Source: Saccharopolyspora galaxeae
GTDB lineage: Bacteria > Actinomycetota > Actinomycetes > Mycobacteriales > Pseudonocardiaceae
Assembly (NCBI RefSeq): GCF_016526145.1
Contig: NZ_JADDUE010000002.1
Span: 637,121 to 701,120 of the forward strand
DNA: 64,000 bases
Reading direction: 5' to 3'
In this document: positions 17,986 to 26,683 of the stretch, one piece after another
Layout: each line of letters begins with the position of its first letter
Position numbering within the stretch: the stretch's first letter is position 1
Notes under the pieces: generated by a model
What the model saw: the letters and a program-made list of their open reading frames with translations, nothing else
Databases searched by the model: none
Told to the model about the DNA's origin: nothing
Made by a program: the position numbers and the translations under genes

Positions 17986-18807
17986 TCAGACCAGGTAGCC
18001 GACGCCGCCGTAGGCGTTGGCCAGCGCCGCCTCGTCCTCGTCGATCGTCCGGTCCGGCCGCCACAGCGGCGACAACGTCAGGCCCGGATCGGCCAGCCGG
18101 TACCCGTCGAACAGCGACTCGATGTCCACGCGGTTGCGCCACGCCACCGGGGTCGGGGTCCGGGCCATCACCTCGTGCGCGACCCGCACCTGCTCGTCGG
18201 TGGCCGAGACCTGCGAGATGTGCGAGATCGCCAGCCAGCTGCCCGCTGGGCTCGCGGCCCGGTAGCGGGCCACCAGCTGCCTGGCCTCGGCGTCGTCCGG
18301 CACGAACGGCAGGATGGCGATCGCCAGCACCGCCAGCGGGCGGCCGAAGTCCAGCATGTCCGCGACGCCGGGCGCGGCCAGCACGCTGTCCACGTCGCGC
18401 ACGTCGGCCTGCGTGATCGTCACGTTCGGCTTGCCTTCGAGCATCCGCCTGGCGTGCGCCACCGCGACCGGTTCGTGGTCGACGTAGGCGACGCGAGCGC
18501 GCGGGTTCGACCAGTGCGCGATCTCGTGCACGTTGCCGACGGTGGGGATGCCCGAACCGAGGTCGAGGAACTGGTCGATGCCCTGCGCGAGCAGGAACCG
18601 CACCGCCCGCCCCAGGAAGGCCCGGTTCGCCTGCGCGTAGGTCGCCGACTGCGGCAGCACGCGCAGCGCGTCGTCGGCGGCATCCCGATCGACCGCGAAG
18701 TGCGCCGAACCGCCCAGGTAGTAGTCGTACATCCGCGCGGAGTTGGGCCGGTCGGTGTCCGGCACCTCCGGCAGCGTGGTGAACCGCTCTCGATCACTCT
18801 CGACCAT
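17986..18807 (-). CDS. DUF574 SAM-dependent methyltransferase (Methyltransf_19)
   Basis: A 273-residue class I methyltransferase of the actinobacteria-specific DUF574 family. The family start DTDRPNSARMYDYYLGGSAHFAVDR is clear, followed by the SAM-binding motif FLDLGSGIPTVGNVHE, the acidic strand-2 motif VAYVDHEPVAVAHARRML, TQADVRD and PLAVLAIAILPFV. It ends NAYGGVGYLV. Substrates of this family are unknown, and many genomes encode dozens of copies, often beside XRE regulators; none is adjacent here. It is a single gene, convergent with the peptide importer operon. Confidence 0.9.
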   Translation of the reverse strand: MVESDRERFTTLPEVPDTDRPNSARMYDYYLGGSAHFAVDRDAADDALRVLPQSATYAQANRAFLGRAVRFLLAQGIDQFLDLGSGIPTVGNVHEIAHWSNPRARVAYVDHEPVAVAHARRMLEGKPNVTITQADVRDVDSVLAAPGVADMLDFGRPLAVLAIAILPFVPDDAEARQLVARYRAASPAGSWLAISHISQVSATDEQVRVAHEVMARTPTPVAWRNRVDIESLFDGYRLADPGLTLSPLWRPDRTIDEDEAALANAYGGVGYLV

Positions 18808-18879
18808 GCTGTTGATGGTGCAACAACGGGCGGTCGATGACCATGGGTATTCGCGCCCGCCGCCCGCCCGCCGTGCGCT

Positions 18880-18929
18880 GGTGAACGGACCGCCGGTTCC
18901 ACTCCGGTTGGCCGAACGGCCCGTTCACC
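18880..18929. repeat. Imperfect inverted repeat, REP-like element copy 1
   Basis: Arms GGTGAACGGACCG and CGGCCCGTTCACC (12 of 13 pairs) flank a 24-nt centre between the 5' end of the DUF574 gene and the 3' end of the S10 peptidase gene, both read leftward. It could terminate the peptidase transcript. The arm closely resembles the arm of the inverted repeat at 53524-53574. Confidence 0.55.
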
Positions 18930-18956
18930 CCTGGTCGAACTGCGGTCCCGCGTCCA

Positions 18957-20432
18957 CTAGGGACGGTCGTTGCGGACGAATTCGGCGAGGTCGGCGGATT
19001 GCTGCACCCGCGACGGCTCGTGCACGTACATCATGTGGCCCGCGTCGTAGTAGCGGACCTCGATGTTCTCCCGCAGCTCTTCCGGAATCGGCAGCCGCGC
19101 GAGCACGTGCTCGGCCGCGAAGTACGGCGTGGCGCCATCGGTGTAGCCGGCACCGACGTGCACCCGCAGGTGCGGGTTGGCGCGCATCGCCGAACCCAGC
19201 CTGTCCACGACCGATACTGCGGCGCCCTCGAACTCCTTGTACGACCACGGCTGCACGCGGCTGGTGAGCAGCTCGTACGGCAGGTCGTTGACGTACTCCA
19301 GCTCTTCGCGCACGTAGTGGTTGATCGCCGCCGAGTAGGCACCGATGATGCCGGACACGCTCGGGTCGTCGGTGAACCGTTCGCCCGCCGCGTCGGCTTC
19401 CCACCCGAGGAAGCGCCCGTCCATTCGGCCGACCGTGCGGCGCTGGTCGCGCAGCAGCTCGGTGAAGAACCGCAGGTGCTCGATGCGCAGGTCGACGCGG
19501 TCCACGTAGTCCTCGGACAGGCCGGTGAGTTCCGCGGTGCGCCGCACGATGTCCGCGCGTTCGGCCGCGGACAGCCGCGCGCCCCGCGCCAGCGCCCACG
19601 CGTAGTCGCCGGAGGCGAACTTCTCCGCTTCGTCCAGCACTTCGCGAAGCGGGCGGTCGCCGTGCTTGCCGTGGTGGTGCGCGATGGCGGCGTAGGTCGG
19701 CAGGTACAGCCAGTACGGCAGATCGTTGCCTTCTGTGAACCGGATAGTGCCCATGTCCAGCACCGACGAGATCAGCAGCAGCCCGTTGAGGTACAGCCCG
19801 TGCCGGTCCTGCAGGTGCTCGGCGAGCGCCGCGGCGCGCAGCGTGCCGTAGGACTCACCGGCGAGGTACTTCGGCGACATCCACCGCCCGTTGCGCGAGG
19901 TCCACAACCGGATGATCTCGCCGACGGATTCGATGTCGGCCTTGTAGCCGTGGAAACCGCCGGGGTCGCCGCCTTCGACGGCGCGGGAGAAACCGGTGGA
20001 GACCGGGTCGATGAACACCAGGTCGCTGTGCGCCAGCAGCGTCTGCTCGTTGTCGGCCAGCCCGTACGGCGGGGCTGCGGGCGAGCCCGCATCGCCGGAG
20101 AGCACCCGGCGCGGTCCGAGCACCCCGAGGTGCAGCCACACGCTGGCCGATCCGGGCCCGCCGTTGAACGCGAACGTCACCGGGCGCGGTTCGGCGCTGT
20201 CGGCGACGTAGGAGGTCAGGAAGACCTCGGCCTTCGGCTTGTGCCCTTCGAACTTGCCGTCGGTGTAGACCTCTTCGCGCAGCACGATGCGGCCGGTGGT
20301 GGCCGTGTAGGGCAGCTCCGCGCCGTTGGCGGTGATCGTGTGGTGCGTGCTGACGAGGTCGTCGACCGGCTCGGCCGGGGTGTTCGCGGGGGCCTGTTCG
20401 GAGTCGCCGGGTTTCGTTTCGCTGGCTGCCAT
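18957..20432 (-). CDS. Serine carboxypeptidase, peptidase family S10
   Basis: A 491-residue S10 alpha/beta hydrolase. The oxyanion-hole motif is FNGGPGSASVWLHLGVLGP, the nucleophile elbow is GESYGTLRA, and a late VGAGYTDGATPYF (Asp region) and DAGHMMYVHEP (catalytic His) complete the triad. It has no signal peptide (start AASETKPGDSEQAP), so it is predicted to be cytoplasmic, unlike eukaryotic carboxypeptidase Y but like many actinobacterial members. It would trim C-terminal residues from peptides and could process peptides taken up by the neighbouring importer; that link is only positional. Confidence 0.9.
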   Translation of the reverse strand: MAASETKPGDSEQAPANTPAEPVDDLVSTHHTITANGAELPYTATTGRIVLREEVYTDGKFEGHKPKAEVFLTSYVADSAEPRPVTFAFNGGPGSASVWLHLGVLGPRRVLSGDAGSPAAPPYGLADNEQTLLAHSDLVFIDPVSTGFSRAVEGGDPGGFHGYKADIESVGEIIRLWTSRNGRWMSPKYLAGESYGTLRAAALAEHLQDRHGLYLNGLLLISSVLDMGTIRFTEGNDLPYWLYLPTYAAIAHHHGKHGDRPLREVLDEAEKFASGDYAWALARGARLSAAERADIVRRTAELTGLSEDYVDRVDLRIEHLRFFTELLRDQRRTVGRMDGRFLGWEADAAGERFTDDPSVSGIIGAYSAAINHYVREELEYVNDLPYELLTSRVQPWSYKEFEGAAVSVVDRLGSAMRANPHLRVHVGAGYTDGATPYFAAEHVLARLPIPEELRENIEVRYYDAGHMMYVHEPSRVQQSADLAEFVRNDRP

Positions 20433-20490
20433 ATCCGCACCCTACGTGCCGCGTACCGCAGCTCCGCGGTGTTTCTGCCACCGTGGGCTG

Positions 20491-21252
20491 GTGATCTCCG
20501 AACTGATCGAGCATCCCGTCGAAGACCCCGCCACCGCGGCCGCAGGCACCACCGCGATCGGCGAGCTGGACGAGCGGGTCGCCCGCTGCACGGCCTGCCC
20601 GCGGCTGGTCGAGTGGCGCGAACGGGTCGCGCGGGAGAAGCGGGCGGCGTTCCGCGACGAGACCTACTGGGGCCGTCCGGTTCCGGGTTTCGGACCGCCG
20701 GACGCGGCGATCTCGATCGTCGGTCTCGCCCCCGCCGCGCACGGCGCGAACCGCACCGGCCGGATGTTCACCGGTGACCGTTCCGGCGATGTGCTCTACC
20801 AGGCGATGTACGACGTCGGCCTCGCATCGCAGCCGCACGCCTACGGCCTCGGCGACGGTTTGACGTTGTACGGCACCAGAATCACGTCGCCGGTGCACTG
20901 CGCGCCGCCCGCGAACAAGCCCACCACCGGTGAGCGCGACACGTGCCGCAGCTGGCTTTCCCACGAGTTCGTGCTGCTGCGGAACACGCTGCGAGTCGTC
21001 GTGGTGCTGGGCGGTTTCGGCTGGCAGGCCCTGCTGCCGGTACTGCGCGACGCGGTGTGGCAGGTGCCCTCGCCGCAGCCGAAGTTCGGCCACGCCGCGC
21101 ACGCCGAACTACCCGCCACCGACGGCGGAGCGGACCTGCACCTGCTCGGCTGCTACCACGTCAGCCAGCAGAACACCTTCACCGGCAAGCTCACTCCGGC
21201 GATGCTGCGGGAGGTCCTGGAGCAGGCGAAGGGCCTGGCAGGCGTGAAGTGA
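20491..21252 (+). CDS. Family 5 uracil-DNA glycosylase (UdgB type)
   Basis: A 253-residue Fe-S DNA glycosylase that removes uracil and other deaminated bases. Motif A is VGLAPAAHGANRTGRMFTGD, the form with Ala rather than a catalytic Asp/Glu that marks family 5. The cysteine sets CTACPRL near the start and HCAPP with ERDTC in the middle fit the 4Fe-4S site. The C-terminal motif is CYHVSQQNTFTGKLT, close to the family's CYHPSRQNTFTG. GTG 20491 is chosen as the first start after the divergent peptidase promoter region. Confidence 0.92.
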   Translation: MISELIEHPVEDPATAAAGTTAIGELDERVARCTACPRLVEWRERVAREKRAAFRDETYWGRPVPGFGPPDAAISIVGLAPAAHGANRTGRMFTGDRSGDVLYQAMYDVGLASQPHAYGLGDGLTLYGTRITSPVHCAPPANKPTTGERDTCRSWLSHEFVLLRNTLRVVVVLGGFGWQALLPVLRDAVWQVPSPQPKFGHAAHAELPATDGGADLHLLGCYHVSQQNTFTGKLTPAMLREVLEQAKGLAGVK

Positions 21253-21264
21253 CCTTCGCTCGGG

Positions 21265-21283
21265 CATAACGCTTGCCGTTATG
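21265..21283. promoter_or_regulatory. AT-rich operator-like palindrome
   Basis: CATAACG-CTTGC-CGTTATG is a perfect 7-bp inverted repeat with a 5-nt centre in the gap after the uracil glycosylase. Its AT-rich arms stand out in this GC-rich DNA and resemble a transcription factor site more than a terminator, as no T-tract follows. No regulator gene lies beside it. Confidence 0.4.
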
Positions 21284-21436
21284 AACGCCGAACGTTTACC
21301 AAGTCGTGTGCCATCCGTCGCCGACAAGGAGACCGAGCGCGGGATGGCAACGGCGTCGTTCGTAGGTTCTTGCCTCGAACGTCCAGCGGGCTATGCGTAA
21401 GCTCGCCGTCCTTTGACGGTCAGCCGCGTTCCTGAC

Positions 21437-21979
21437 TTACTCACCGGTCGTGCCGTCGATGAGTTCTCGCGCCACGTCCAGTTGCCCTACGTGACGCGCG
21501 TACTCCTGGAGAAGGTGGAACAAGATTCTCCCCAGAGATGGGGCTTGCTCTGGATCGTGGAACCGGCCGCCGATGTCGGCCCGATCGTCGAGAGTCGCCT
21601 CAGAGACCAGTGTCCGCGAGCGTTCGACTTCGTCGCGGTACGCGGTCAGGACCGCAGTCGTGGACTCCGACGTTGCCGCCCACCCCGACTCGTCGCCGCC
21701 GGGAAGGTAGGGGGGCACGTCTTCGGCTGCGAACCCCCACCTGAGCCAGCGCCGTTCGACCATGCCGAGATGCTTGATGAGTTGCAGTGGCGACCACCCC
21801 AGCGGTTCCACAGGGGTTCTCATTTGTGCTTCTGACAGCCCGGAAATCTTGCGAAGGAGCCGGTCGCGATACCAGTCGAGGTAGCCGATGAGCAGGTGAT
21901 GAGTGTTCCGCGTCGTGGCGGGAGGATCGCCCATCTCGCCGAGAAGGGCCGGGGGATCGGGTTGGTTGGTTGCCTCCAT
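21437..21979 (-). CDS. DinB family protein (DUF664)
   Basis: A 180-residue four-helix-bundle protein. The start of the fold is HHLLIGYLDWYRDRLLRKISGLSEAQM; conserved histidines appear in IKHLGMVERRWLRW and ILFHLLQEYARHVGQLDVARELIDG, matching the three-His metal site of DinB/MST enzymes. Actinobacterial relatives include mycothiol-dependent enzymes, but most are uncharacterised. ATG 21979 is preferred to the longer frame because it begins just before the family similarity. Its codons and surroundings are lower in GC than neighbours, suggesting more recent acquisition. Confidence 0.85.
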   Translation of the reverse strand: MEATNQPDPPALLGEMGDPPATTRNTHHLLIGYLDWYRDRLLRKISGLSEAQMRTPVEPLGWSPLQLIKHLGMVERRWLRWGFAAEDVPPYLPGGDESGWAATSESTTAVLTAYRDEVERSRTLVSEATLDDRADIGGRFHDPEQAPSLGRILFHLLQEYARHVGQLDVARELIDGTTGE

Positions 21980-22208
21980 GTTCGTGAACTTAGCTAGAGC
22001 GGCAGACAGCCGAGCCGACACAACATCGGAACTGCATGCTGCGAAGCGTGCTGCGGCAGGCGAAGGAGCCGGCGGGGCTGAGGTGACGCCGGACCCCTAG
22101 CGCCGGGACGGTGCTGGAGGTGGTGGCGGTCGAGCTTGCGCGAGGATGTCGAATGCCGCTTGCGCTGTCGGTCGGCTTGCACAACCCGATGAGACCGACC
22201 GCGACCGG

Positions 22209-22652
22209 TTACCGCAGGTAGGTCCGGTCCTGGAAGTCGTCATCCCCGGTGTCGTCCGCCTGAAACCGAGGTGGTGGGCCAGTCTTGGCGTCTTCCCCCG
22301 GAGTCGCCACGTGTCCGGTTCCGGCCTTCATCAGGTGCTGGAACTGCCCGAACTGGTCACCCAGCAGCGGTTCGGCGACCTCGTCGAGCTGCTCGGCGGC
22401 GTTGCGGGTCGCTTCCCGAATCGTCGACAAGATCGTCTTCTGGAGCACCACGTGCGACTGGCGAGCCGCTTGTGCGTCCAACTGGAGGTCCAGCACTGCA
22501 CCCGAGGATGCCGCGGTGACAGTTACCGAGCGATCCGCGCTGGTCGCCGTGCCGCGCACGTTCTCCACGGCGGATTGCAGCTCGTCGGCCTTCGCGGCCT
22601 GTTCTTGCACGTTGCGCATCAGCTGTTCCATGCGCTCGGAGATCTCGGACAT
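22209..22652 (-). CDS. YbaB/EbfC-like protein of a type VII secretion substrate cassette
   Basis: A 147-residue protein with the small YbaB fold: an N-terminal helix (SERMEQLMRNVQEQAAKADEL), a beta meander (GTATSADRSVTVTAASSGAVLDLQL) and a C-terminal helix (QKTILSTIREATRNAAEQLDEV), then a disordered acidic tail. YbaB proteins bind DNA, but in Pseudonocardiaceae this version often accompanies WXG100/EspC genes, where its role is unknown. It is the last gene of a four-gene cassette read leftward from 24512. Confidence 0.75.
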   Translation of the reverse strand: MSEISERMEQLMRNVQEQAAKADELQSAVENVRGTATSADRSVTVTAASSGAVLDLQLDAQAARQSHVVLQKTILSTIREATRNAAEQLDEVAEPLLGDQFGQFQHLMKAGTGHVATPGEDAKTGPPPRFQADDTGDDDFQDRTYLR

Positions 22653-22679
22653 CGATGATCTTCCCCCGTTCTTCTCGAA

Positions 22680-23318
22680 TCACCGAGCGAGAGCGTCGAC
22701 GATTTGCTTGGCGTGCCAGCTCCCGATGTTCGGCGGCCATGCGCTCAAGACGACCCACGAACCATCCGTGAAACGGATTTCCAACCGTGCTCGCGCCAAG
22801 AGCCGAGGACGGCGGCGAGCCATCGCGACCGCATCCCGAGACGCCGTCCACAACACGCTCATCGGACCGCCTGACTCCCGTTGCCCCAGCAGCAGGAGAC
22901 GTCGGTCGGAAACGGCCAGGTATGATTCCCGGACCTCTTTGGTGCTCTGTTGAACGGCGCGAGCGGCGGATCCACCCCGTCCTTCGCAGGTGCGCCCGCC
23001 GAACCACGATTCGGGGAAGTCCCTCGGACCCGCGGGGCCGGCGCCGAAGAGTGCGAACGGAGCGAGCAGTGCTCGGACCACTCCGCGCCGCGGGCGGCTT
23101 CTCCCCTCCGCGCGCTTGACGGCTGCACCCGCCCGGCCCGCGACCTCGCCGAGCTTGTCGTGCACCCGGTCGGCATCCGGTTCCGCGCCGCGAGACCCGC
23201 GGGTTACTCCGTAAGCCACCGTCGCCGGGCTCAATGCCAGCAGCGTTTCCTGGTTCTGCAGCGCTCGCTGAGCGGCGTCACCGTGGATCTTAAATGCGTT
23301 CAACAGCGGCATGGTCAC
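22680..23318 (-). CDS. Hypothetical protein in the type VII substrate cassette
   Basis: A 212-residue protein I do not recognise. It has no signal peptide. The N-terminal half is a basic, Ala/Arg-rich helical region with a short hydrophobic stretch (VVRALLAPFALFGAGPAG). The C-terminal half is beta-rich (ESYLAVSDRRLLLLGQRE, then ARLEIRFTDGSWVVLSAWPP) and resembles a PH-like fold. The start overlaps the stop of the upstream WXG100 gene by 4 bp, so the two are co-translated. An internal ATG two codons downstream (MPLLNAFKIHG) is an alternative start. Confidence 0.65.
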   Translation of the reverse strand: MTMPLLNAFKIHGDAAQRALQNQETLLALSPATVAYGVTRGSRGAEPDADRVHDKLGEVAGRAGAAVKRAEGRSRPRRGVVRALLAPFALFGAGPAGPRDFPESWFGGRTCEGRGGSAARAVQQSTKEVRESYLAVSDRRLLLLGQRESGGPMSVLWTASRDAVAMARRRPRLLARARLEIRFTDGSWVVLSAWPPNIGSWHAKQIVDALAR

Positions 23319-24172
23319 TGACCTTGGTTCGGTTGCGGATTGATCTCGCCGGAACTGGATTGAGCGTACTTGTAGACGTCCTTGCCGATGTTCGCTCCGA
23401 GCCCGGCCGCGCCGCCCGGAACCGGCTCGCCGATCGCCTGCCCGAGCGGTATCCGGGCCGGCGCCGTGTAGGCGGATTTCCCACCGCGCGCCAGGAGACC
23501 TTCGCGGCTGAACAGACTGGTCGACTTCTTCAGGTCCTTGAGTTCCTCGAAGCCCCGCTTGTAGGTGTCCAGGCCCCGCTTGAGCTGCTTCATCAGGTCA
23601 TGCAGCCGGTCCATCAGCTTTGCCAGCTTTTCGACGATCTTCATGACCCGGGAGAACGCGCGCGCCGCGTTGGCAGCTGCCGCGGCTGCCCCCGCTGCCA
23701 TCGACGCCCCTGCGCTGATCACGGCCAGAGCCAGGCTGATCAGCAGGTCCGCGATCAGGAACATGAGCAGGTCGACGAGGATGTCCAGGATCAGGTTCGC
23801 GGCTTCGGCGCACCCTTGGGCGGCCTGCACGAGCAGCTCGGAGGTGTCGTCGAGGTTCTTGGCGACTTCGTCGAGGGTCGTGCCGATCTGTTCGAGCTTG
23901 GCGCCGAAGGCGTCGGACGCCGCACCCTTCCAGTGCTGCCGGGTCTGCGCGCCGTCCGACCGCTGCTGCGAGGTGATCTCGCGGGTGCGCGAGGCGGCGT
24001 CGCGCCAAACTTCGGCCGCCCGCACCAGATCGTCCGGATCTCCGGAGACCATCTCGATGACCTCGATGAACGGATCCGCCAAGGGCCGCACGATTGATCG
24101 GACCTCGCCGGGAAGTCCGTTGAGCAGGCTCTCCAGCTGGTTATTGACCTCGATCTTGCCTGGAGCGGTCAT
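23315..24172 (-). CDS. WXG100-fold protein with long helical C-terminus
   Basis: A 285-residue protein. The first ~100 residues form a helical hairpin with the W-x-G turn (HWKGAASDAFGAKLEQ), the hallmark of ESAT-6-like type VII secretion substrates. A very hydrophobic helix pair follows (ANLILDILVDLLMFLIADLLISLALAVISAGASMAAG region), then a coiled coil (VEKLAKLMDRLHDLMKQLKRG) and a Gly/Pro-rich tail. The pattern fits a secreted or membrane-interacting effector or PPE-like protein. It follows the EspC-like gene by 13 bp. Confidence 0.78.
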   Translation of the reverse strand: MTAPGKIEVNNQLESLLNGLPGEVRSIVRPLADPFIEVIEMVSGDPDDLVRAAEVWRDAASRTREITSQQRSDGAQTRQHWKGAASDAFGAKLEQIGTTLDEVAKNLDDTSELLVQAAQGCAEAANLILDILVDLLMFLIADLLISLALAVISAGASMAAGAAAAAANAARAFSRVMKIVEKLAKLMDRLHDLMKQLKRGLDTYKRGFEELKDLKKSTSLFSREGLLARGGKSAYTAPARIPLGQAIGEPVPGGAAGLGANIGKDVYKYAQSSSGEINPQPNQGQ

Positions 24173-24185
24173 CGCAGCCGGCCCC

Positions 24186-24512
24186 CTAGTCCAGCTCGTC
24201 GATGAGCTGGGCGAACTCGGCGACGAGCATGGTGTCGATCTGCTCGTACACCTCGCGGCAGCCGGCGACTAGACCGCCGAGGTCGCGCATCGCGTCGGCG
24301 CAGGCGCCCAGGCTCTCCAAACTGGACTGAACTCGCTGTTCGTAGCCGTCGAAGATCTCACCGCTGCCCGGCATCAAACCGAAGCTCTCGCGGCCGACGC
24401 TGGCTTGCTCGAGCTTCTGCACGATCTTGTCGAAGTCCGCGGCATGCCGCTGCGAGGCGCGGTCGAACTCGGTAAGCGCTCCCAAGTCGACGTCGATCTG
24501 CTGACCTTCCAT
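24186..24512 (-). CDS. EspC-like (ESX secretion-associated) small protein
   Basis: A 108-residue helical-hairpin protein. Helix 1 is IDVDLGALTEFDRASQRHAADFDKIVQKLEQ; the turn contains FGLMPGSGEIFDGYEQRV; helix 2 runs SSLESLGACADAMRDLGGLVAGCREVYEQID. This is the layout of EspC/DUF6317-type proteins co-secreted with WXG100 partners. It is the first gene of the cassette and likely dimerises with the next product. A -10-like TAGACT lies on this strand about 54 nt upstream. Confidence 0.78.
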   Translation of the reverse strand: MEGQQIDVDLGALTEFDRASQRHAADFDKIVQKLEQASVGRESFGLMPGSGEIFDGYEQRVQSSLESLGACADAMRDLGGLVAGCREVYEQIDTMLVAEFAQLIDELD

Positions 24513-25292
24513 GGATCCCCCTTGTCCGTCAGCCGCGTAACAATCACCCGTGCGAGTGATGTTGCAGTCTAGGGCGGCCTTGCACCGGACGTCCGGCCTT
24601 CCACGAGTTCGGCTCTTCGGTTACCTCCCGAGCTGGTCTCGATCGGCTTCAGGTAGCGGCGTGAGCAAGCGAAACAGCAGCGGCGACGCGGCGGTGTAAA
24701 CGCTTTCCGGCTCGTCGGCGACGGTGCGTGTCGGCCGCGAACAGGCCAGTCGCGATTGCAAGATCAGTAGGATCGTGCTGCGCGGGATATCCGCGAGGGG
24801 ATGCCGGGAGGCGGTCGGTGGAAATCTTCGCTGATCGACGCATCGAGATTCGCGCATTGCCGGAGTTGGGGATGTGACGAACAGCAAATCTCCTCGGCGG
24901 TTCGCGGAATCCGTTTGAAATGTCCCGGGCGCCGGGCTCGTCCGGCACACGGACCGCCGGTGATCGCCGGGCGGTAACCCCGTCGCGATTGTCCGAGTGC
25001 GCATCGAGTTCCTGTTCCGCAGCGTTGCTGAATCGTGTCGAGCAGCGGCGGAAAGTCGTCATAGCGGCGGTTCGGCCGAAGATGCTGCGGTGAGTTGGCA
25101 CGGCAGCCGCAAAAGTCGGTAGGGTGGCCGCACCGACACCCCTCGAGCAGCGTTGCGGCTCGCCTTTCGATGAGCACCGAGCGCATGCGCGCGCGCACGA
25201 TCCGTGATGCGTGATCACCGCCACGCGCGACTGGCGTCACATTAAGGGGGTGTGCGAGCCATGTCGCGCTTCAGTGGTGCGACCATAGCGGC
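24513..25292. other. 780-bp intergenic region between the type VII cassette and ndh
   Basis: No reading frame here has convincing composition or family resemblance. On the left, TAGACT on the minus strand (24566-24571) is a candidate -10 for the type VII cassette. On the right, TTGGCA (25095-25100) and TAGGGT (25120-25125), 19 nt apart on the plus strand, could drive ndh with a long leader. GC content is lower than in the flanking genes. Both promoter assignments are weak. Confidence 0.5.
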
Positions 25293-26615
25293 ATGGCTGG
25301 TAAATCCGAACCCACCCGGATTCTCATCCTCGGCGGCGGCTATGTCGGCATGTACACGGCGCTGCAGCTTCAGTCGAAGCTCGGGCGCCGGGAAGCTTCC
25401 GTCACCGTGGTCGACCCTCAGCCGCACATGACCTACCAGCCCTTCCTGCCGGAAGCGGCCGCGGGCTCGGTCGAGCCTCGCCACGTGGTAGCGCCACTGC
25501 GACGAGTCCTGAAGCGGTGCCACGTGATCACCGCAGGCGTCACCGAGATCAACCACGCCGACAAGGCCGTGACGATCGAGAACCCGCAGACCGGTGCCGA
25601 AACGCTGCACTACGACCAGCTGGTCGTCGCGCTCGGCTCGGTGCCCCGGCTGTTGCCCATCCCCGGCCTGGCCGAGCAGGGCATCAGCCTGAAAACCGTC
25701 GGCGAAGCCATCTACCTGCGCAACCACGTGCTGGCGAAGATGGACGCCGCGGCCAACACCTCCGACGAGGAGATGCGTTCCCGGCTGCTGACGTTCACGT
25801 TCGTCGGCGGCGGCTTCGCGGGCGCGGAAGCGCTCGCCGAGCTGGAGGACATGGCCCGGTACGCGACGCGCTACTACGAGAACATCTCGCGCGACGACAT
25901 GCGGTGGATCCTCGTCGAAGCCGCAGGCCGGGTGATGCCCGAGGTCAGCGAGAAGATGGGCGTCTACGTCGTCAAGGCGCTGGAAGAGCGCGGCATCCAG
26001 GTCTACCTGAACACCTTCCTGAAGACCGTCGAGAACGGGCACGCGGTGCTGTCCGACGGCACCGAGTTCGACACCGACACGCTGGTGTGGAACGCGGGTG
26101 TGAAGGCGAACCCGGTGCTGAAGGACTCCGACCTGCCGCTGGACGAACGGGGCCGGGTCAAGGCGACCGCGCACCTGCAGGCGGAAGGACTGCCGGACGT
26201 GTGGGTCGCCGGTGACTGCTCGGCGGTGCCGGACCTGTCCAAGACCGACGACGACCCGTCCGCGACCTGCGCGCCGTCCGCGCAGCACGCGGTGCGCCAG
26301 GCCGATCAGCTCGGCAAGAACCTGCTGGCCAGCCTGCGCGGCAAGCGGACGAAGGAGTACCACCACAAGTACGCCGGTTCGGTCGCCGGGCTGGGGCTGT
26401 ACAAGGGTGTGGCCGACGTCTACGGCTTCAAGGCCAAGGGGTTCGTCGCGTGGTTCATGCACCGCACGTACCACGTGAGCCGGATGCCCACGTTCAACCG
26501 CAAGCTGCGGATCATCGTGGACTGGACGCTGGCGTTCCTGTTCCGCAGGGAGGCCGTGTCGATGGGCCAGATCCAGGACCCGAAGGCCGATTTCGAGCGC
26601 GCCGCGGCGAGCTAA
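25293..26615 (+). CDS. ndh: Type II NADH dehydrogenase (NDH-2)
   Basis: A 440-residue peripheral membrane flavoprotein that oxidises NADH and reduces menaquinone without pumping protons. The FAD Rossmann motif is ILILGGGYVGMYTALQLQSKL; the NAD motif is FTFVGGGFAGAEALAELEDMA; the second FAD motif is LPDVWVAGDCSAVPDL; and the quinone-site region is CAPSAQHAVRQADQLGKNL. The C-terminal amphipathic region (KLRIIVDWTLAFLFRREAVSMGQ) anchors it to the membrane. A GTG/ATG choice does not arise; ATG 25293 is the natural start. It stands alone. Confidence 0.93.
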   Translation: MAGKSEPTRILILGGGYVGMYTALQLQSKLGRREASVTVVDPQPHMTYQPFLPEAAAGSVEPRHVVAPLRRVLKRCHVITAGVTEINHADKAVTIENPQTGAETLHYDQLVVALGSVPRLLPIPGLAEQGISLKTVGEAIYLRNHVLAKMDAAANTSDEEMRSRLLTFTFVGGGFAGAEALAELEDMARYATRYYENISRDDMRWILVEAAGRVMPEVSEKMGVYVVKALEERGIQVYLNTFLKTVENGHAVLSDGTEFDTDTLVWNAGVKANPVLKDSDLPLDERGRVKATAHLQAEGLPDVWVAGDCSAVPDLSKTDDDPSATCAPSAQHAVRQADQLGKNLLASLRGKRTKEYHHKYAGSVAGLGLYKGVADVYGFKAKGFVAWFMHRTYHVSRMPTFNRKLRIIVDWTLAFLFRREAVSMGQIQDPKADFERAAAS

Positions 26616-26683
26616 GTTACCGGCGAGTGTTCGCTGGGTAGCGGCATTGGCGCTCTCGTGATGGGACTGCTCCGCGCAGGCGA

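Noticed and set aside
24621-25240. Several overlapping minus-strand frames in the gap before ndh
   Set aside because: Mixed composition, no recognisable domain, no ribosome-binding sites and competing frames of similar quality; treated as intergenic.
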